A stretch of 64,000 nt of DNA from Candidatus Thorarchaeota archaeon (GTDB lineage Archaea > Asgardarchaeota > Thorarchaeia > Thorarchaeales > Thorarchaeaceae): positions 1 through 64,000 of the forward strand of contig JABCTV010000002.1 of NCBI GenBank assembly GCA_018238205.1, read 5' to 3'. Every line of letters starts with the position of its first letter. Positions within the stretch are counted from its first letter, which is position 1. Below are positions 36,447 through 44,850 of this stretch, one piece after another. The translations under genes and the position numbers were made by a program. The notes under the pieces are model-generated. The model saw nothing but the letters and a program-made list of their open reading frames with translations. It ran no database searches and was not told the DNA's origin.

Positions 36447-36875
36447 CTAATCTTGAGATCTGCAGCTTGAACAGAGGCCGCTCACCTCAAAGTTATGGCC
36501 TTGTACCTCAAAGCCTGCTCTCTGATTCAGGTTGGGTGCTATCTCTTCAAATGAAATACAATCATAGTCTTCAATTCGGCCGCATTTATTGCAGATGAGA
36601 TTGATATGGAATTTGACATCAGGATCATAACGAGTCGATCCATCTCGGAATCCCATTTCATTTACAAGTCCAATCTCTGTGAAGAGTTGAAGGTTCTTGT
36701 ATACGGTTGCTAGGCTAATTGTAGGGTCTGTCTTACTTGCGAACTTGTGAATTTCAGAAACATTTGGATGTGATCCAGCCTTCCAGAGTGCTTCATAGAC
36801 CGCGATTCTCTGGGATGTTGCCCTGTGACCACTCTTTCGAATAGTTTCTGCAATCTCTTTTCTAGAGGATAACAT
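36447..36875 (-). CDS. perR: Fur/PerR-family metalloregulator
   Basis: 142 residues: N-terminal winged helix (KSGHRATSQRIAVYEALWKAGSHPNVSEI), a metal-binding hinge (KFHINLICNKCGRIEDYDC) and a C-terminal CSSC. Two CxxC pairs give the structural zinc site. HFD-type residues DVKFHINLI hold the regulatory site. Divergent from a peroxiredoxin with dyad sequences between them, so PerR-like peroxide control is more likely than iron-uptake control. Symbol is by context. Confidence 0.85.
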   Translation of the reverse strand: MLSSRKEIAETIRKSGHRATSQRIAVYEALWKAGSHPNVSEIHKFASKTDPTISLATVYKNLQLFTEIGLVNEMGFRDGSTRYDPDVKFHINLICNKCGRIEDYDCISFEEIAPNLNQRAGFEVQGHNFEVSGLCSSCRSQD

Positions 36876-36932
36876 TGTAGGTTGTTCTACTCCGTTATCT
36901 AAATAAACCTATTCCTATATGATAATTATTAC

Positions 36933-36945
36933 TTATTAATAATAA
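36933..36945. promoter_or_regulatory. AT-rich dyad, candidate Fur/PerR operator 1
   Basis: TTATTAATAATAA: 5-base arms TTATT/AATAA around AAT, in the divergent fur-peroxiredoxin intergenic region. It resembles AT-rich Fur/PerR boxes. Confidence 0.45.
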
Positions 36946-36952
36946 ACCTTAA

Positions 36953-36976
36953 ATAGTAATGATTATCGATTACTAT
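36953..36976. promoter_or_regulatory. 24-bp dyad over the peroxiredoxin promoter, candidate operator 2
   Basis: 8-base perfect arms ATAGTAAT/ATTACTAT separated by 8 bases. A TATA-like CTTAAATA (36949-36956) overlaps its left arm, so a bound regulator would block the basal factors. Only the arms and position are observed, and binding is inferred. Confidence 0.5.
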
Positions 36977-37072
36977 GTAGAAATCTTGGAAAGAATCATC
37001 GATTAATCTGATGATGAAGATTAATTACCAAGAAAGCTCAATACATACCAGTTATCATGGAGATGTAACGAA

Positions 37073-37723
37073 ATGACAGAAACTCAAGTTGAGAAAAGAA
37101 TGCTCCTAATTGGAGAAGAAGTACCAGACTTTGAAGCTGAAACAACTGACGGGCGAATCAAATTCAAGGATTGGGCGAAGGGAAGTTGGGTGATTTTATT
37201 CTCCCATCCCGCAGATTTTACACCAGTCTGCACTACTGAATTCATGGCCTTTGCTGACATTTACCCCGATCTAAAAGAGAGAGGTGTGAAACTACTAGGA
37301 CTAAGCATAGACAGTATCTATTCACACATATCTTGGATTAGAACAATTAAGGAGAAACTCGGTACAGATATTCCATTCCCAATCATTGAAGACCTTAGCA
37401 TGAATGTTGCTAAGAAATATGGAATGATTCATCCATCTCAGAGTGCAACAGCTGCAGTTCGTGCAGTATTCTTCATTGATCCAGAATTCAAGCTTCGAGC
37501 ATTAATCTACTACCCATTAAGCAATGGTCGTAACATGAAGGAGATCACTCGCATCATTGACGCTTTCCAAACTTCAGACAAGCATGGTGTTGCCACACCT
37601 GCTAATTGGGAGCCTGGTGATGATGTCATTGTTCCACCTCCAAAGACCACAGCAGAAGCTGAGAAACGTCTTGCTGAGGGTTACGATTGCGCTGACTGGT
37701 TCTTCTGTAAGAAGAAACTCTAA
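37073..37723 (+). CDS. prx: Peroxiredoxin (Prx6/archaeal type)
   Basis: 216 residues of the AhpC/TSA family. The peroxidatic cysteine lies in HPADFTPVCTTEF (C53). Two more cysteines near the end (YDCADWFFC, C206 and C212) match the archaeal 2-Cys arrangement with a C-terminal resolving cysteine. The arginine of AAVRAVFFIDP completes the active site. Reduces peroxides using a thioredoxin-type donor. Probably regulated by the divergent Fur/PerR protein. A strong terminator follows. Confidence 0.93.
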   Translation: MTETQVEKRMLLIGEEVPDFEAETTDGRIKFKDWAKGSWVILFSHPADFTPVCTTEFMAFADIYPDLKERGVKLLGLSIDSIYSHISWIRTIKEKLGTDIPFPIIEDLSMNVAKKYGMIHPSQSATAAVRAVFFIDPEFKLRALIYYPLSNGRNMKEITRIIDAFQTSDKHGVATPANWEPGDDVIVPPPKTTAEAEKRLAEGYDCADWFFCKKKL

Positions 37724-37740
37724 TACAATGAGGCATGATT

Positions 37741-37787
37741 CGAGAGAGTGAGAGGGGGAGCCCCCTTCTCTCTCGTTACGATTTTTT
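37741..37787 (+). terminator. Terminator after peroxiredoxin
   Basis: Long GC-rich hairpin with CGAGAGAG/CTCTCTCG outer stem and an inner G4/C4 stem, then ATTTTTTAAT. Confidence 0.8.
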
Positions 37788-37867
37788 AATCCATTTTTGC
37801 AATTATTGATAATAGTTAGAACACGTGTTCTAAAGATTCTGGGAGAAACTTGTGTAAGATATATGTT

Positions 37868-39091
37868 TTAGCTTAATTTTGCATCAACAACTAAATCCTG
37901 ATAGATACTGGAAAGACCCTCCAAGTGCTGTTTGATATCAAACCGTTTCTCAACAGTTTCTCTACCTTTTCTACCAATCTGTGCACGATGTTGCTCACTA
38001 TTCAATAAAGTGCTCACTGTTTCAACAAGTGCATTGACATCATCTGGATTTACGGTTAGCCCATCTTGACCTTCAGTGATGATTTCACTAGGTCCATAGA
38101 CATTGGTTGTCACTACAGGTACTCCACATGCCATGGCCTCAAGAATTGAAAGACCAAAGGGCTCCTCTCTTGATGGATAAATGAAAATAAGGCTTTGATT
38201 GATTAATTTAGGAACCGCTTCGATTTCAACAACGCCTAGATAATCCACCATATGGGATACTCCTGCATTGTCGAAACCATCCAAAAGATTGCTCTTCAGA
38301 GAACCCTCTCCGGTCATTAACATTTTGAGATTAGGATGATCTTGTTTGAGTAATGTGAGCATCTCAGGAAAGAGATCAACAGCTTTCATCTTCTCCAGCC
38401 GTCCTAGAAATGCAATATCCCATTTTTTCTTTGTTTCAGGCATTGGATAGAATACGGATAGGTCTATTCCTAGGTATAGTGGAAGGACTGGAACATCAAT
38501 GCCTTTCTTTGATAGATGCTCATCTAGCACTTCCGCGACGTTATTACTCACAGCAAGCACTAAGTCAAACGGACAGGCTTCACTAAAACTCTCGAAATCA
38601 GTTGTTCTTTCTCCACTTGGTAGAATCAATGGTTTTGGTCGCCCATGAATTGTTGCAACCATGGGAATATCCCCCAATGAACCACGTTCCTGTAACTTTG
38701 AAAGAACACGGTTGAATACAATGTAGGTGCTATGTGCATGAATAATGTCTGGTTCAAATTCTTGAATAAAATCTAGGAGTTGGTTCTCTAGAGTTTCGAT
38801 GTTTAATTCCAAGTCATTCTCTTTGAACAATATGCTGGCTTCTTTCTCTCGTTTATCCTCAGGTAATGCAAAGAACTCCCATTTTCTTGCTTCTAGGAAA
38901 TTGCCAGAAAGATAACGAATTCTATAATACTCATGGTCAACAAAATCTGGAGAATCACGTTCCGGAGCCTGAGTGACTACGATTGATACATGCTCATTAT
39001 TGACTAGATGTTCCGATAGATAATGCAAGTATGACTCATAGCCTCCAAGACCAGCAGGATTAAGGCTGTCACACAGGTGGAGAATCTTCAT
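37868..39091 (-). CDS. GT4-family glycosyltransferase
   Basis: 407 residues from ATG 39091 (MKILHLCDSLNPAGLGGYE). GT-B fold: donor-side Rossmann with GGYESYLHYLS near the N-terminus, HAHSTY at about 130, and the C-terminal nucleotide-sugar site IAFLGRLEKMKAVDLFPEM then YPSREEPFGLSILEAMACGVPVV. These EX7E-type residues are typical of GT4. It may contribute to glycans for AglB or to lipid or surface sugar. No other glycosyltransferase is adjacent, so the acceptor is unknown. Stands alone, divergent from the next gene. Confidence 0.85.
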   Translation of the reverse strand: MKILHLCDSLNPAGLGGYESYLHYLSEHLVNNEHVSIVVTQAPERDSPDFVDHEYYRIRYLSGNFLEARKWEFFALPEDKREKEASILFKENDLELNIETLENQLLDFIQEFEPDIIHAHSTYIVFNRVLSKLQERGSLGDIPMVATIHGRPKPLILPSGERTTDFESFSEACPFDLVLAVSNNVAEVLDEHLSKKGIDVPVLPLYLGIDLSVFYPMPETKKKWDIAFLGRLEKMKAVDLFPEMLTLLKQDHPNLKMLMTGEGSLKSNLLDGFDNAGVSHMVDYLGVVEIEAVPKLINQSLIFIYPSREEPFGLSILEAMACGVPVVTTNVYGPSEIITEGQDGLTVNPDDVNALVETVSTLLNSEQHRAQIGRKGRETVEKRFDIKQHLEGLSSIYQDLVVDAKLS

Positions 39092-39163
39092 CAGCAAGGC
39101 TAAACTGTAGTCTCTCTAATCTATGTAACTGTTAGTCAATTGAGCTTGTCGAGGATGCGAAAA

Positions 39164-40216
39164 ATGTCAAACCCTGCCATTATTGATCTACCAGAAAGGG
39201 TCCGAGACCGTGATATCTTTCGAGACCATGAAGGTAGACTATTTGTTACACTCGGCTACATCCAACCTACTGATAGAGTTCTATCTTATCTCAAATATGT
39301 GCCAGATACAGATGGAAACTGGATAGCAGGGGGCGTTCGATACAAACGCACATTTTGGGGTACGGTTGACTCAACAGTAGAAGGTATGGGTTTACTTCCT
39401 CAAAATTACACTATATTGGATAACCATTTTCAGACCGATTTAGTTGAACCATCTCGTGATTCAATCAAGGATTATTTCAGTCCAGAACTACGACTTCAGG
39501 AGATTATAACAGAACCAAAGGATGCGCTTGAGGAGTTAGCAAAAAGAACAGCTGATCTCCTTCAAGATGAACTTGATGTACCATTAAACAACCTTGGAAT
39601 CTCAGGTAGCATTCTTTGGAAAGGTCATAATCCTACTTACTCAGATATCAACATGAACATCTATGGATTCAAGGATTCATGGAATCTCCATAAAAATTAT
39701 GTAAATTTGGAAGACCCAGAAACTCAAACCAGAATAAGAAACCTCCCGGAATGGAACCGAGCGATTGAACGTGTGAATAAACGGATTCCAATTTTAGATA
39801 TGGAAGATCTGCAGACACTCTTCTGTCGTCGTAAGGCGCTCTGCATCAAAGATAGATGCATTGGAATTACATCTATTCTCAAACCAGAGGAAGCTCCTAT
39901 CGAACATGGATCCGAATCATACCTAACTCTGACACAAAATCCAGTGAAATTGTCGATGACGGTTGAAAATGCAGACTATGGAATCTTCCATCCCGCGGTA
40001 TATACTACAGAACCTGTAATGACCAATGGAACATCAGTCACTCGTATCATGATATATGATGGTGCATTTGGTGGTCTATTCAATAAGGGTGACCGAATAG
40101 AGGTAGCTGGAATACTGCAGAGAGTCACTCAGACGAAAAATGGTGCAGAATCTCATCAGCTGATGGTGGGTACAAAGGCTGGGTCTGGAAAGGAATACGT
40201 CAAGCTGCTGTCCTAA
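39164..40216 (+). CDS. Nucleotidyltransferase-fold protein (degenerate motif)
   Basis: 350 residues from ATG 39164 (MSNPAIIDLPERVRDRDIF). A central stretch GISGSILWKGHNPTYSDINMNIYG matches a pol-beta-type nucleotidyltransferase helical turn (here GISGSILW, then SDINMNIYG), but the expected DxD is DxN, so activity may be altered. It resembles an archaeal family of predicted nucleotidyltransferases known only by conservation. The C-terminal about 90 residues look like an OB or beta-barrel domain (FNKGDRIEVAGILQRV). It lies 45 bases upstream of trm5, same strand, likely operon. Confidence 0.55.
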   Translation: MSNPAIIDLPERVRDRDIFRDHEGRLFVTLGYIQPTDRVLSYLKYVPDTDGNWIAGGVRYKRTFWGTVDSTVEGMGLLPQNYTILDNHFQTDLVEPSRDSIKDYFSPELRLQEIITEPKDALEELAKRTADLLQDELDVPLNNLGISGSILWKGHNPTYSDINMNIYGFKDSWNLHKNYVNLEDPETQTRIRNLPEWNRAIERVNKRIPILDMEDLQTLFCRRKALCIKDRCIGITSILKPEEAPIEHGSESYLTLTQNPVKLSMTVENADYGIFHPAVYTTEPVMTNGTSVTRIMIYDGAFGGLFNKGDRIEVAGILQRVTQTKNGAESHQLMVGTKAGSGKEYVKLLS

Positions 40217-40261
40217 ACCCCATCACAACTATCTTAGGCATCTTATTGTGACCAGTAATTG

Positions 40262-41323
40262 ATGTCATCAGAGAAACAATACATCAGTGTTCCAGCAAAA
40301 GATGGAGAAACTATCAGAAAGATGCTCCTCACTCTAGAATTACTTGACAATAATTGTAAGATAATCTCTGACGACGGAATCCTCTATTTTCCTGTTAAAT
40401 CTGAAATCACTAAAAATCAGCTTACAACTCTAAGTTCTACCGTGCCTATTGACACAGGTACACGGACATTTGATGTAATTCCACAAGGTCCACGAACTCT
40501 AGTTGATGCTTTGGAAGGGAGGTTATCTCCTGAGAAACTTGCCCTTCTTCCACGCGCCTATGATTTGATTGGAGATATTGCAATTTTGGAAATTCCTGAC
40601 GAAATTGTATCACATTCTGAATTAATTGGTGAAGTTTTCCACAGTATTCATACAAATTTCAAGACAGTTCTAGCCAAGAAAGGTGCTGTTTCAGGAACAA
40701 CTCGAGTAAGAGATTACATACTTCTTGCGGGTGAGGATCGTACAAAATCAATCCATACAGAATATGGCTGTAGACTTGCAGTGGATGTTGCTAAAGCATA
40801 CTTTAGCCCTCGTCTACTAGAGGAACACAATCGAATTGCGCAACTTGTTGAATCGGGTGAGGTTGTGGTGGATATGTTCTGTGGAGTTGGCCCTTTTGCC
40901 ATTCACATCACAAAACAGAAAGAAGCCAAAGTGATTGCTATTGATATCAACCCCTCTGCAATAGACCTACTCTGTGAAAGTATCGGACTGAACAAACTTG
41001 TTGGAACAATCCTGCCAGTTGTAGCTGACGCTCATGACTATGTGAATACCAATGAACTTAGTGTAGATCGAGTAATAATGAACCATCCTTCCGGTGCAGC
41101 TGATTTTGTTGGAGATGCTTGCAGTATACTGAAACCAGGTGGTACAATGCATTACTATGATTTCATTGGTGGAGAAACACCTGAAGATACGCTGAAAGAG
41201 AAAGTAGTTGGTTTGGTAGAGAAAGAAGGTCGGTCCGTGAAAAAAATCGGATTAGTGCGACGTGTCCGAGATAGTGCCCCTTACGAGTTTCAAATGGTTG
41301 CTGATATCGTCATTCAGGAATAA
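40262..41323 (+). CDS. trm5: tRNA (guanine37-N1)-methyltransferase Trm5
   Basis: 353 residues from ATG 40262 (an adjacent TTG is possible). N-terminal Trm5 domains, then the catalytic Rossmann domain. Signatures are YFSPRLLEEHNRI, VVDMFCGVGPFAIHI (SAM site), VIAIDINPSAI and the catalytic loop VIMNHPSGAADFV (NPPxx variant). It makes m1G37, the first step toward wybutosine in tRNA-Phe, and TYW1 lies at 43838 in the same window. It overlaps the convergent DUF371 gene by 14 bases. Confidence 0.88.
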   Translation: MSSEKQYISVPAKDGETIRKMLLTLELLDNNCKIISDDGILYFPVKSEITKNQLTTLSSTVPIDTGTRTFDVIPQGPRTLVDALEGRLSPEKLALLPRAYDLIGDIAILEIPDEIVSHSELIGEVFHSIHTNFKTVLAKKGAVSGTTRVRDYILLAGEDRTKSIHTEYGCRLAVDVAKAYFSPRLLEEHNRIAQLVESGEVVVDMFCGVGPFAIHITKQKEAKVIAIDINPSAIDLLCESIGLNKLVGTILPVVADAHDYVNTNELSVDRVIMNHPSGAADFVGDACSILKPGGTMHYYDFIGGETPEDTLKEKVVGLVEKEGRSVKKIGLVRRVRDSAPYEFQMVADIVIQE

Positions 41324-41735
41324 AATGCAGTTCGCAATTCATTTCAACCCCATTTTTCTTTAGTAGTCTGACGAATTCCCTACTAAGATTCGAGGCAGCT
41401 TTGTCTGCATTAATCATCAGAGTTCTTTCACATTGGTACGAACTAGTTCTAGCAACCATACTTACAGAATCAGAGTATGTGAGATTCTGTCCTCCAGTCC
41501 CAGTTACTTGTTCAATTGTACCCTCAACTTCCATTACAAGAACGATTTTCGTAGTTTCTAGAGTGACCAACTCTCGTATCTTGGGGGCTAAATCGGATAA
41601 TTTCTGATTTGCTTGCGTTCCCACAATACAAGTTCCCTGTTTTGTGAGATAATCCTCCGTGGTTATCTCTACAGTAGTCTTATGCTCCCCTATTACATTC
41701 TCATGTCCATATGCCTTGAATCGTACAAGATGCAT
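41310..41735 (-). CDS. DUF371 conserved archaeal protein
   Basis: 141 residues from ATG 41735 (MHLVRFKAYGHENVIGEHKTTVEIT); a longer form from 41753 is possible. The GHENxxxxHKTTxEIT opening, the CIVGTQA segment and the basic KAASNLSREFVRLLKK helix are those of DUF371, a small archaeal family of unknown function. Probably cytosolic and all alpha/beta, with no metal-binding cysteines. Convergent with trm5. Confidence 0.8.
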   Translation of the reverse strand: MHLVRFKAYGHENVIGEHKTTVEITTEDYLTKQGTCIVGTQANQKLSDLAPKIRELVTLETTKIVLVMEVEGTIEQVTGTGGQNLTYSDSVSMVARTSSYQCERTLMINADKAASNLSREFVRLLKKNGVEMNCELHFIPE

Positions 41736-41792
41736 GAAAAGAAAGGTGTGCAAGCCTTTTATGAATCCATGTCTTCATAGTTAGTGATTTGA

Positions 41793-42470
41793 ATGTCTAG
41801 GGACAATAACAAAAAAGCAGTAGACAATTTAGTCCGCCGTCTACAGAACAGTGGATATCTCAAGAGTGATGCGATGGAAAGAGCTGTCAGAACTGTGTCC
41901 AGAGAAGAGTTTGTACGACCATCCAACAAAGAACATGCCTATCGAGATTCTCCCCTTTCTATTGGACTGGGCCAGACAATATCTGCACCACATATGTGTG
42001 TAATAATGTGTGAAAGTTTGAAACTCAAACCTGGACATAAAATCTTAGAAGTTGGAGCAGGATCAGGGTATCATGCTGCACTGTGCGCAGAGATGGTTGC
42101 TCCAAAAGGTATGGAAAATCCCGGACATATCTATACTGTTGAGATAGTGGAAGGTCTCATTGATTTTGCTAAGAAGAATCTAGAGAAAACAGGGTACGAT
42201 GATAGAGTCACATTGATACATGGTGATGGAGGGAAAGGACTTGTTGAATATTCACCCTTTGATAGAATTCTTGTTGCAGCAGCAGCACCAGAAGTTCCGA
42301 CACCTCTTATCGAACAGCTTGCACCAGGAGGTATCATGTTAATCCCGGTTGGGAGCAGAGGATTCTTTCAAGACCTTTTGATGCTTGAGAAAGATGCTGA
42401 TGGAAATATCACCCGTCGTAATTGGGGTGGAGTTGCTTTCGTACCACTCACTGGAGAATTTGGTCATTGA
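41793..42470 (+). CDS. pcm: Protein-L-isoaspartate O-methyltransferase
   Basis: 225 residues. SAM methyltransferase that repairs isoaspartyl residues in ageing proteins. N-terminal REEFVRPSNKEHAYRDSPLSIGLGQTISAPHM, given in parts as RDSPLSIGLG and QTISAPHM, is the PCMT substrate loop. The SAM site is LEVGAGSGYHAALCAEM and later FDRILVAAAAPEVP. Normal length. Converges with ribK with only two bases between stops. Confidence 0.9.
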   Translation: MSRDNNKKAVDNLVRRLQNSGYLKSDAMERAVRTVSREEFVRPSNKEHAYRDSPLSIGLGQTISAPHMCVIMCESLKLKPGHKILEVGAGSGYHAALCAEMVAPKGMENPGHIYTVEIVEGLIDFAKKNLEKTGYDDRVTLIHGDGGKGLVEYSPFDRILVAAAAPEVPTPLIEQLAPGGIMLIPVGSRGFFQDLLMLEKDADGNITRRNWGGVAFVPLTGEFGH

Positions 42471-42472
42471 TA

Positions 42473-43153
42473 CTAGGTCCCTAAATGAAGTGGAACTAGA
42501 ACAAGTCTTACAGTATCATCATCACCCAGTTTTAGAGCATTCCTGATATCTACAGCTGCCACAATTTCTAAGATATCTTCACTATGATGAGTCCTTTGTG
42601 CTATCACTACAGCTCCTTCAATTTCATCATTCACTTTTACCCTATAACAGATTACATCTCCAAAAGTGCGGCCCTTGTGACGGAATCCAGTAAGAACAAG
42701 TGGTGGTGAGTTCTTCATTCTTCCTACAGCCTTGCGGGACTCGTCATTATTCACTTTCACATTGAGGGTTCCTAAATGCGGTTTGAACCCTAGAGCATTT
42801 TTTAGTTTGGTGGAATACACATCAATATAGTATGCACCTTCACCGATTCCTGTAACTATTTGCCCCTCTATCACTATCTCATCCTGTGGGGGCGTAAATG
42901 AAATCTCTAGACTAGTCATGATGTGAATAAGCTCTTGACGTCCCTTGTCAGTAATTTGAAGTAACATACCTTCTGCAGTGTGAACTCTTGTCACATAGCC
43001 CTCATCCACACAGATTGCTACACGTCTGGAAGCAGTCTGTTGACTAATGCCCATCATCTCGCCTAACCCTTTGGTTGTAAGGATAGTCTTGGTGTGTATT
43101 GCACCCTTTTTGGAAAGTGAATACAGAGTGAACCATATGTCAGGTGTAATCAT
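42473..43153 (-). CDS. ribK: CTP-dependent riboflavin kinase with N-terminal HTH
   Basis: 226 residues. N-terminal winged helix (about 1-85; LGEMMGISQQTASRRVAICVDEGYV) joined to the archaeal RibK domain. Signatures are VTGIGEGAYYIDVYSTKLKNALGFKPHLGTLNV, cited here as GEGAYYIDVYS, FKPHLGTLNVKV and FGDVICYRVKVND. It makes FMN from riboflavin with CTP. The HTH suggests it may also act as a transcriptional regulator, as in other archaeal HTH-RibK fusions. Follows the translin gene by 27 bases on the same strand. Confidence 0.9.
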   Translation of the reverse strand: MITPDIWFTLYSLSKKGAIHTKTILTTKGLGEMMGISQQTASRRVAICVDEGYVTRVHTAEGMLLQITDKGRQELIHIMTSLEISFTPPQDEIVIEGQIVTGIGEGAYYIDVYSTKLKNALGFKPHLGTLNVKVNNDESRKAVGRMKNSPPLVLTGFRHKGRTFGDVICYRVKVNDEIEGAVVIAQRTHHSEDILEIVAAVDIRNALKLGDDDTVRLVLVPLHLGT

Positions 43154-43180
43154 CGTTATTCCACACTCAACCAGTTTCTC

Positions 43181-43816
43181 TCACTCGTTGTTACTTATTC
43201 GCTTCTCGAAGTCTGCAAGTTCTTTCACAAGTCTACCTTGTCCTACAGCTCTTGTCAGGTCACCTCGAGTTCTCTCAACTAAAGCTCTTCCAACATCACA
43301 CTTTCTTCTTAGATCCGGAACTAAAGCATTTGGATAGTCAAATGATTGCAATCCCTCGAGAATATCTTCCATTATGATTAGAAATTGTTCAGCCTTACTG
43401 ACTTCATCACGTCGTAAATAGTCCAGAGCCGCTCGTCTTAGCTCTCCTATCACATCTGCAAGTCCATTCAGATATGGCCTTGAAGGGATTTGATATTCCT
43501 CCGGTGGTGTAAACTTACCATGTTCGATGAGAGACAAAACATTGGCTGCTTCTGCTAATTCCTGATATGCAATATCCATAGTTTTTGATTTCGATACAAA
43601 GGTACTTGCAGGCATCTCATCAATGGCTGTGGTAATGATTTGGTGTGCTTCTTCAGCTAATGCCTTGGCTTTATCGAACTCTCCTTTGTGAGTCATCTTG
43701 ATAGATTCACTACATTTTCGAACTGCCTTTCTACTGAGTGGAAGTACTTTCTCTCTGACCTGATCATCAGCATCGACTTCATCTCTAAAACCATTAAGAA
43801 TATCTGAAAGTTCCAT
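43181..43816 (-). CDS. Translin-family protein
   Basis: 211-residue all-helical protein. The layout is that of translin/TRAX: KVLPLSRKAVRKCSESI near the start and a later YLNGLADVIGELRRAALDYLRR followed by EDILEGLQSFDYPNALVPDLRRKCDVGRALVE, the classic 'LxSFDYPxALxPxxRRKxDxxR' region (cited in part). Eukaryotic translin-TRAX (C3PO) processes small RNAs and tRNA leftovers, and archaeal homologues bind nucleic acid. Between tyw1 and ribK, probably one transcript. Catalytic TRAX acidic residues cannot be judged by eye. Confidence 0.85.
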   Translation of the reverse strand: MELSDILNGFRDEVDADDQVREKVLPLSRKAVRKCSESIKMTHKGEFDKAKALAEEAHQIITTAIDEMPASTFVSKSKTMDIAYQELAEAANVLSLIEHGKFTPPEEYQIPSRPYLNGLADVIGELRRAALDYLRRDEVSKAEQFLIIMEDILEGLQSFDYPNALVPDLRRKCDVGRALVERTRGDLTRAVGQGRLVKELADFEKRISNNE

Positions 43817-43837
43817 ATCTATTCACTCTCTACGCTA

Positions 43838-44800
43838 TCATAGCTTCTTTATGTGTTTACTCTGTGACAGCAATACAACTCTGCTCTCAATCTGTTCATC
43901 TGCAAGAATGTAACCAGTAAGATCTGCAAGTTTCTGAGAAAATGCTCGTATATCTCGATGAGAGGGTGCATTTTCACTTGTTAAGCGCCCTCTTGACGAG
44001 CCAAGAAACATGTAACCCTTGACCTCAACAAAATCAGGTTGACCCTTTAGAATCAGGTCCGAATAAGACCTGGGACTCTTCATGTTGTGTCCGGATACCA
44101 TTGTAAGTCTATTGACGGTCCGCGTGTTGAGAGATTGTAGTACTTCCTGACTCTCTACAATTTTCTGCCACCCCTCTTTTATTCCAGGTCTACAAAGCTT
44201 CTTGTACGTTGTTTCATCAGGTGCTGCAAGTGTAACATAGAGCTGAGTTGGTGGGGTCATTTTTTCTAGAACATCCGGACGAGTTCCATTAGTCACAAGG
44301 AATGAAGTCATTTTTCGGCTATGAATTTCATCGATTAGCTCACTAATTTGTGGATGTAGTGTAGGTTCACCAGCTAATGATACAGCAACATGTTTGGGAT
44401 CTCTAGCTTCATCATACTTCTCTCTAAGGACCTTTGCTCCTGCATCTGGATTATACCCGCCCAGAGATCGAAGGTTTGCCATAAGAACAGCATCCATCAA
44501 CTCACCTACTGGAACTACATCCTCTTTGGAAACTGTTACTTGATCCCAAGAAACGCTTACGTCACTAGGTGTAACGCGCCAACAGAATTCACAGCTCTGT
44601 GTACATTTATCCACTACAGGGGCCATTTGCAGACAACGGTGTGACTCAATACCGTAGAATCTCTGTTTGTAGCATACATCTCCGTGAAGGAGCGCTTTTT
44701 TCTGCCATTGACATGCCTTGTATGCTCCTCTCTTTCCGAGTAGATGATATCCCTGCTTCTCGAGCTTTTCTCTTAGCTCTTTAGGCATGTCAGAATTCAA
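43838..44800 (-). CDS. tyw1: tRNA-Phe 4-demethylwyosine synthase TYW1
   Basis: 320-residue radical SAM enzyme. The CxxxCxxC cluster site is CTQSCEFCWR near residue 68. A second cluster is suggested by CLQMAPVV and nearby cysteines (ACQW, VCYKQ). SLAGEPTLHPQISELIDEIHS and LVTNGTRPDVL follow the TYW1/Taw1 pattern. It adds two carbons from pyruvate to m1G37 made by Trm5 (40262). Start is M1 or M5. Likely heads the tyw1-translin-ribK operon. Confidence 0.88.
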   Translation of the reverse strand: MNSDMPKELREKLEKQGYHLLGKRGAYKACQWQKKALLHGDVCYKQRFYGIESHRCLQMAPVVDKCTQSCEFCWRVTPSDVSVSWDQVTVSKEDVVPVGELMDAVLMANLRSLGGYNPDAGAKVLREKYDEARDPKHVAVSLAGEPTLHPQISELIDEIHSRKMTSFLVTNGTRPDVLEKMTPPTQLYVTLAAPDETTYKKLCRPGIKEGWQKIVESQEVLQSLNTRTVNRLTMVSGHNMKSPRSYSDLILKGQPDFVEVKGYMFLGSSRGRLTSENAPSHRDIRAFSQKLADLTGYILADEQIESRVVLLSQSKHIKKL

Positions 44801-44850
44801 GGTATTTCAAAGGCTTGTTCAGTATTGGTCTTATCAGCGTTTGGCAATGT

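Noticed and set aside
37005..37030. C/D-box sRNA (GATGATGA string)
   Set aside because: It lies in the peroxiredoxin leader and no matching D boxes are seen at the right distance.
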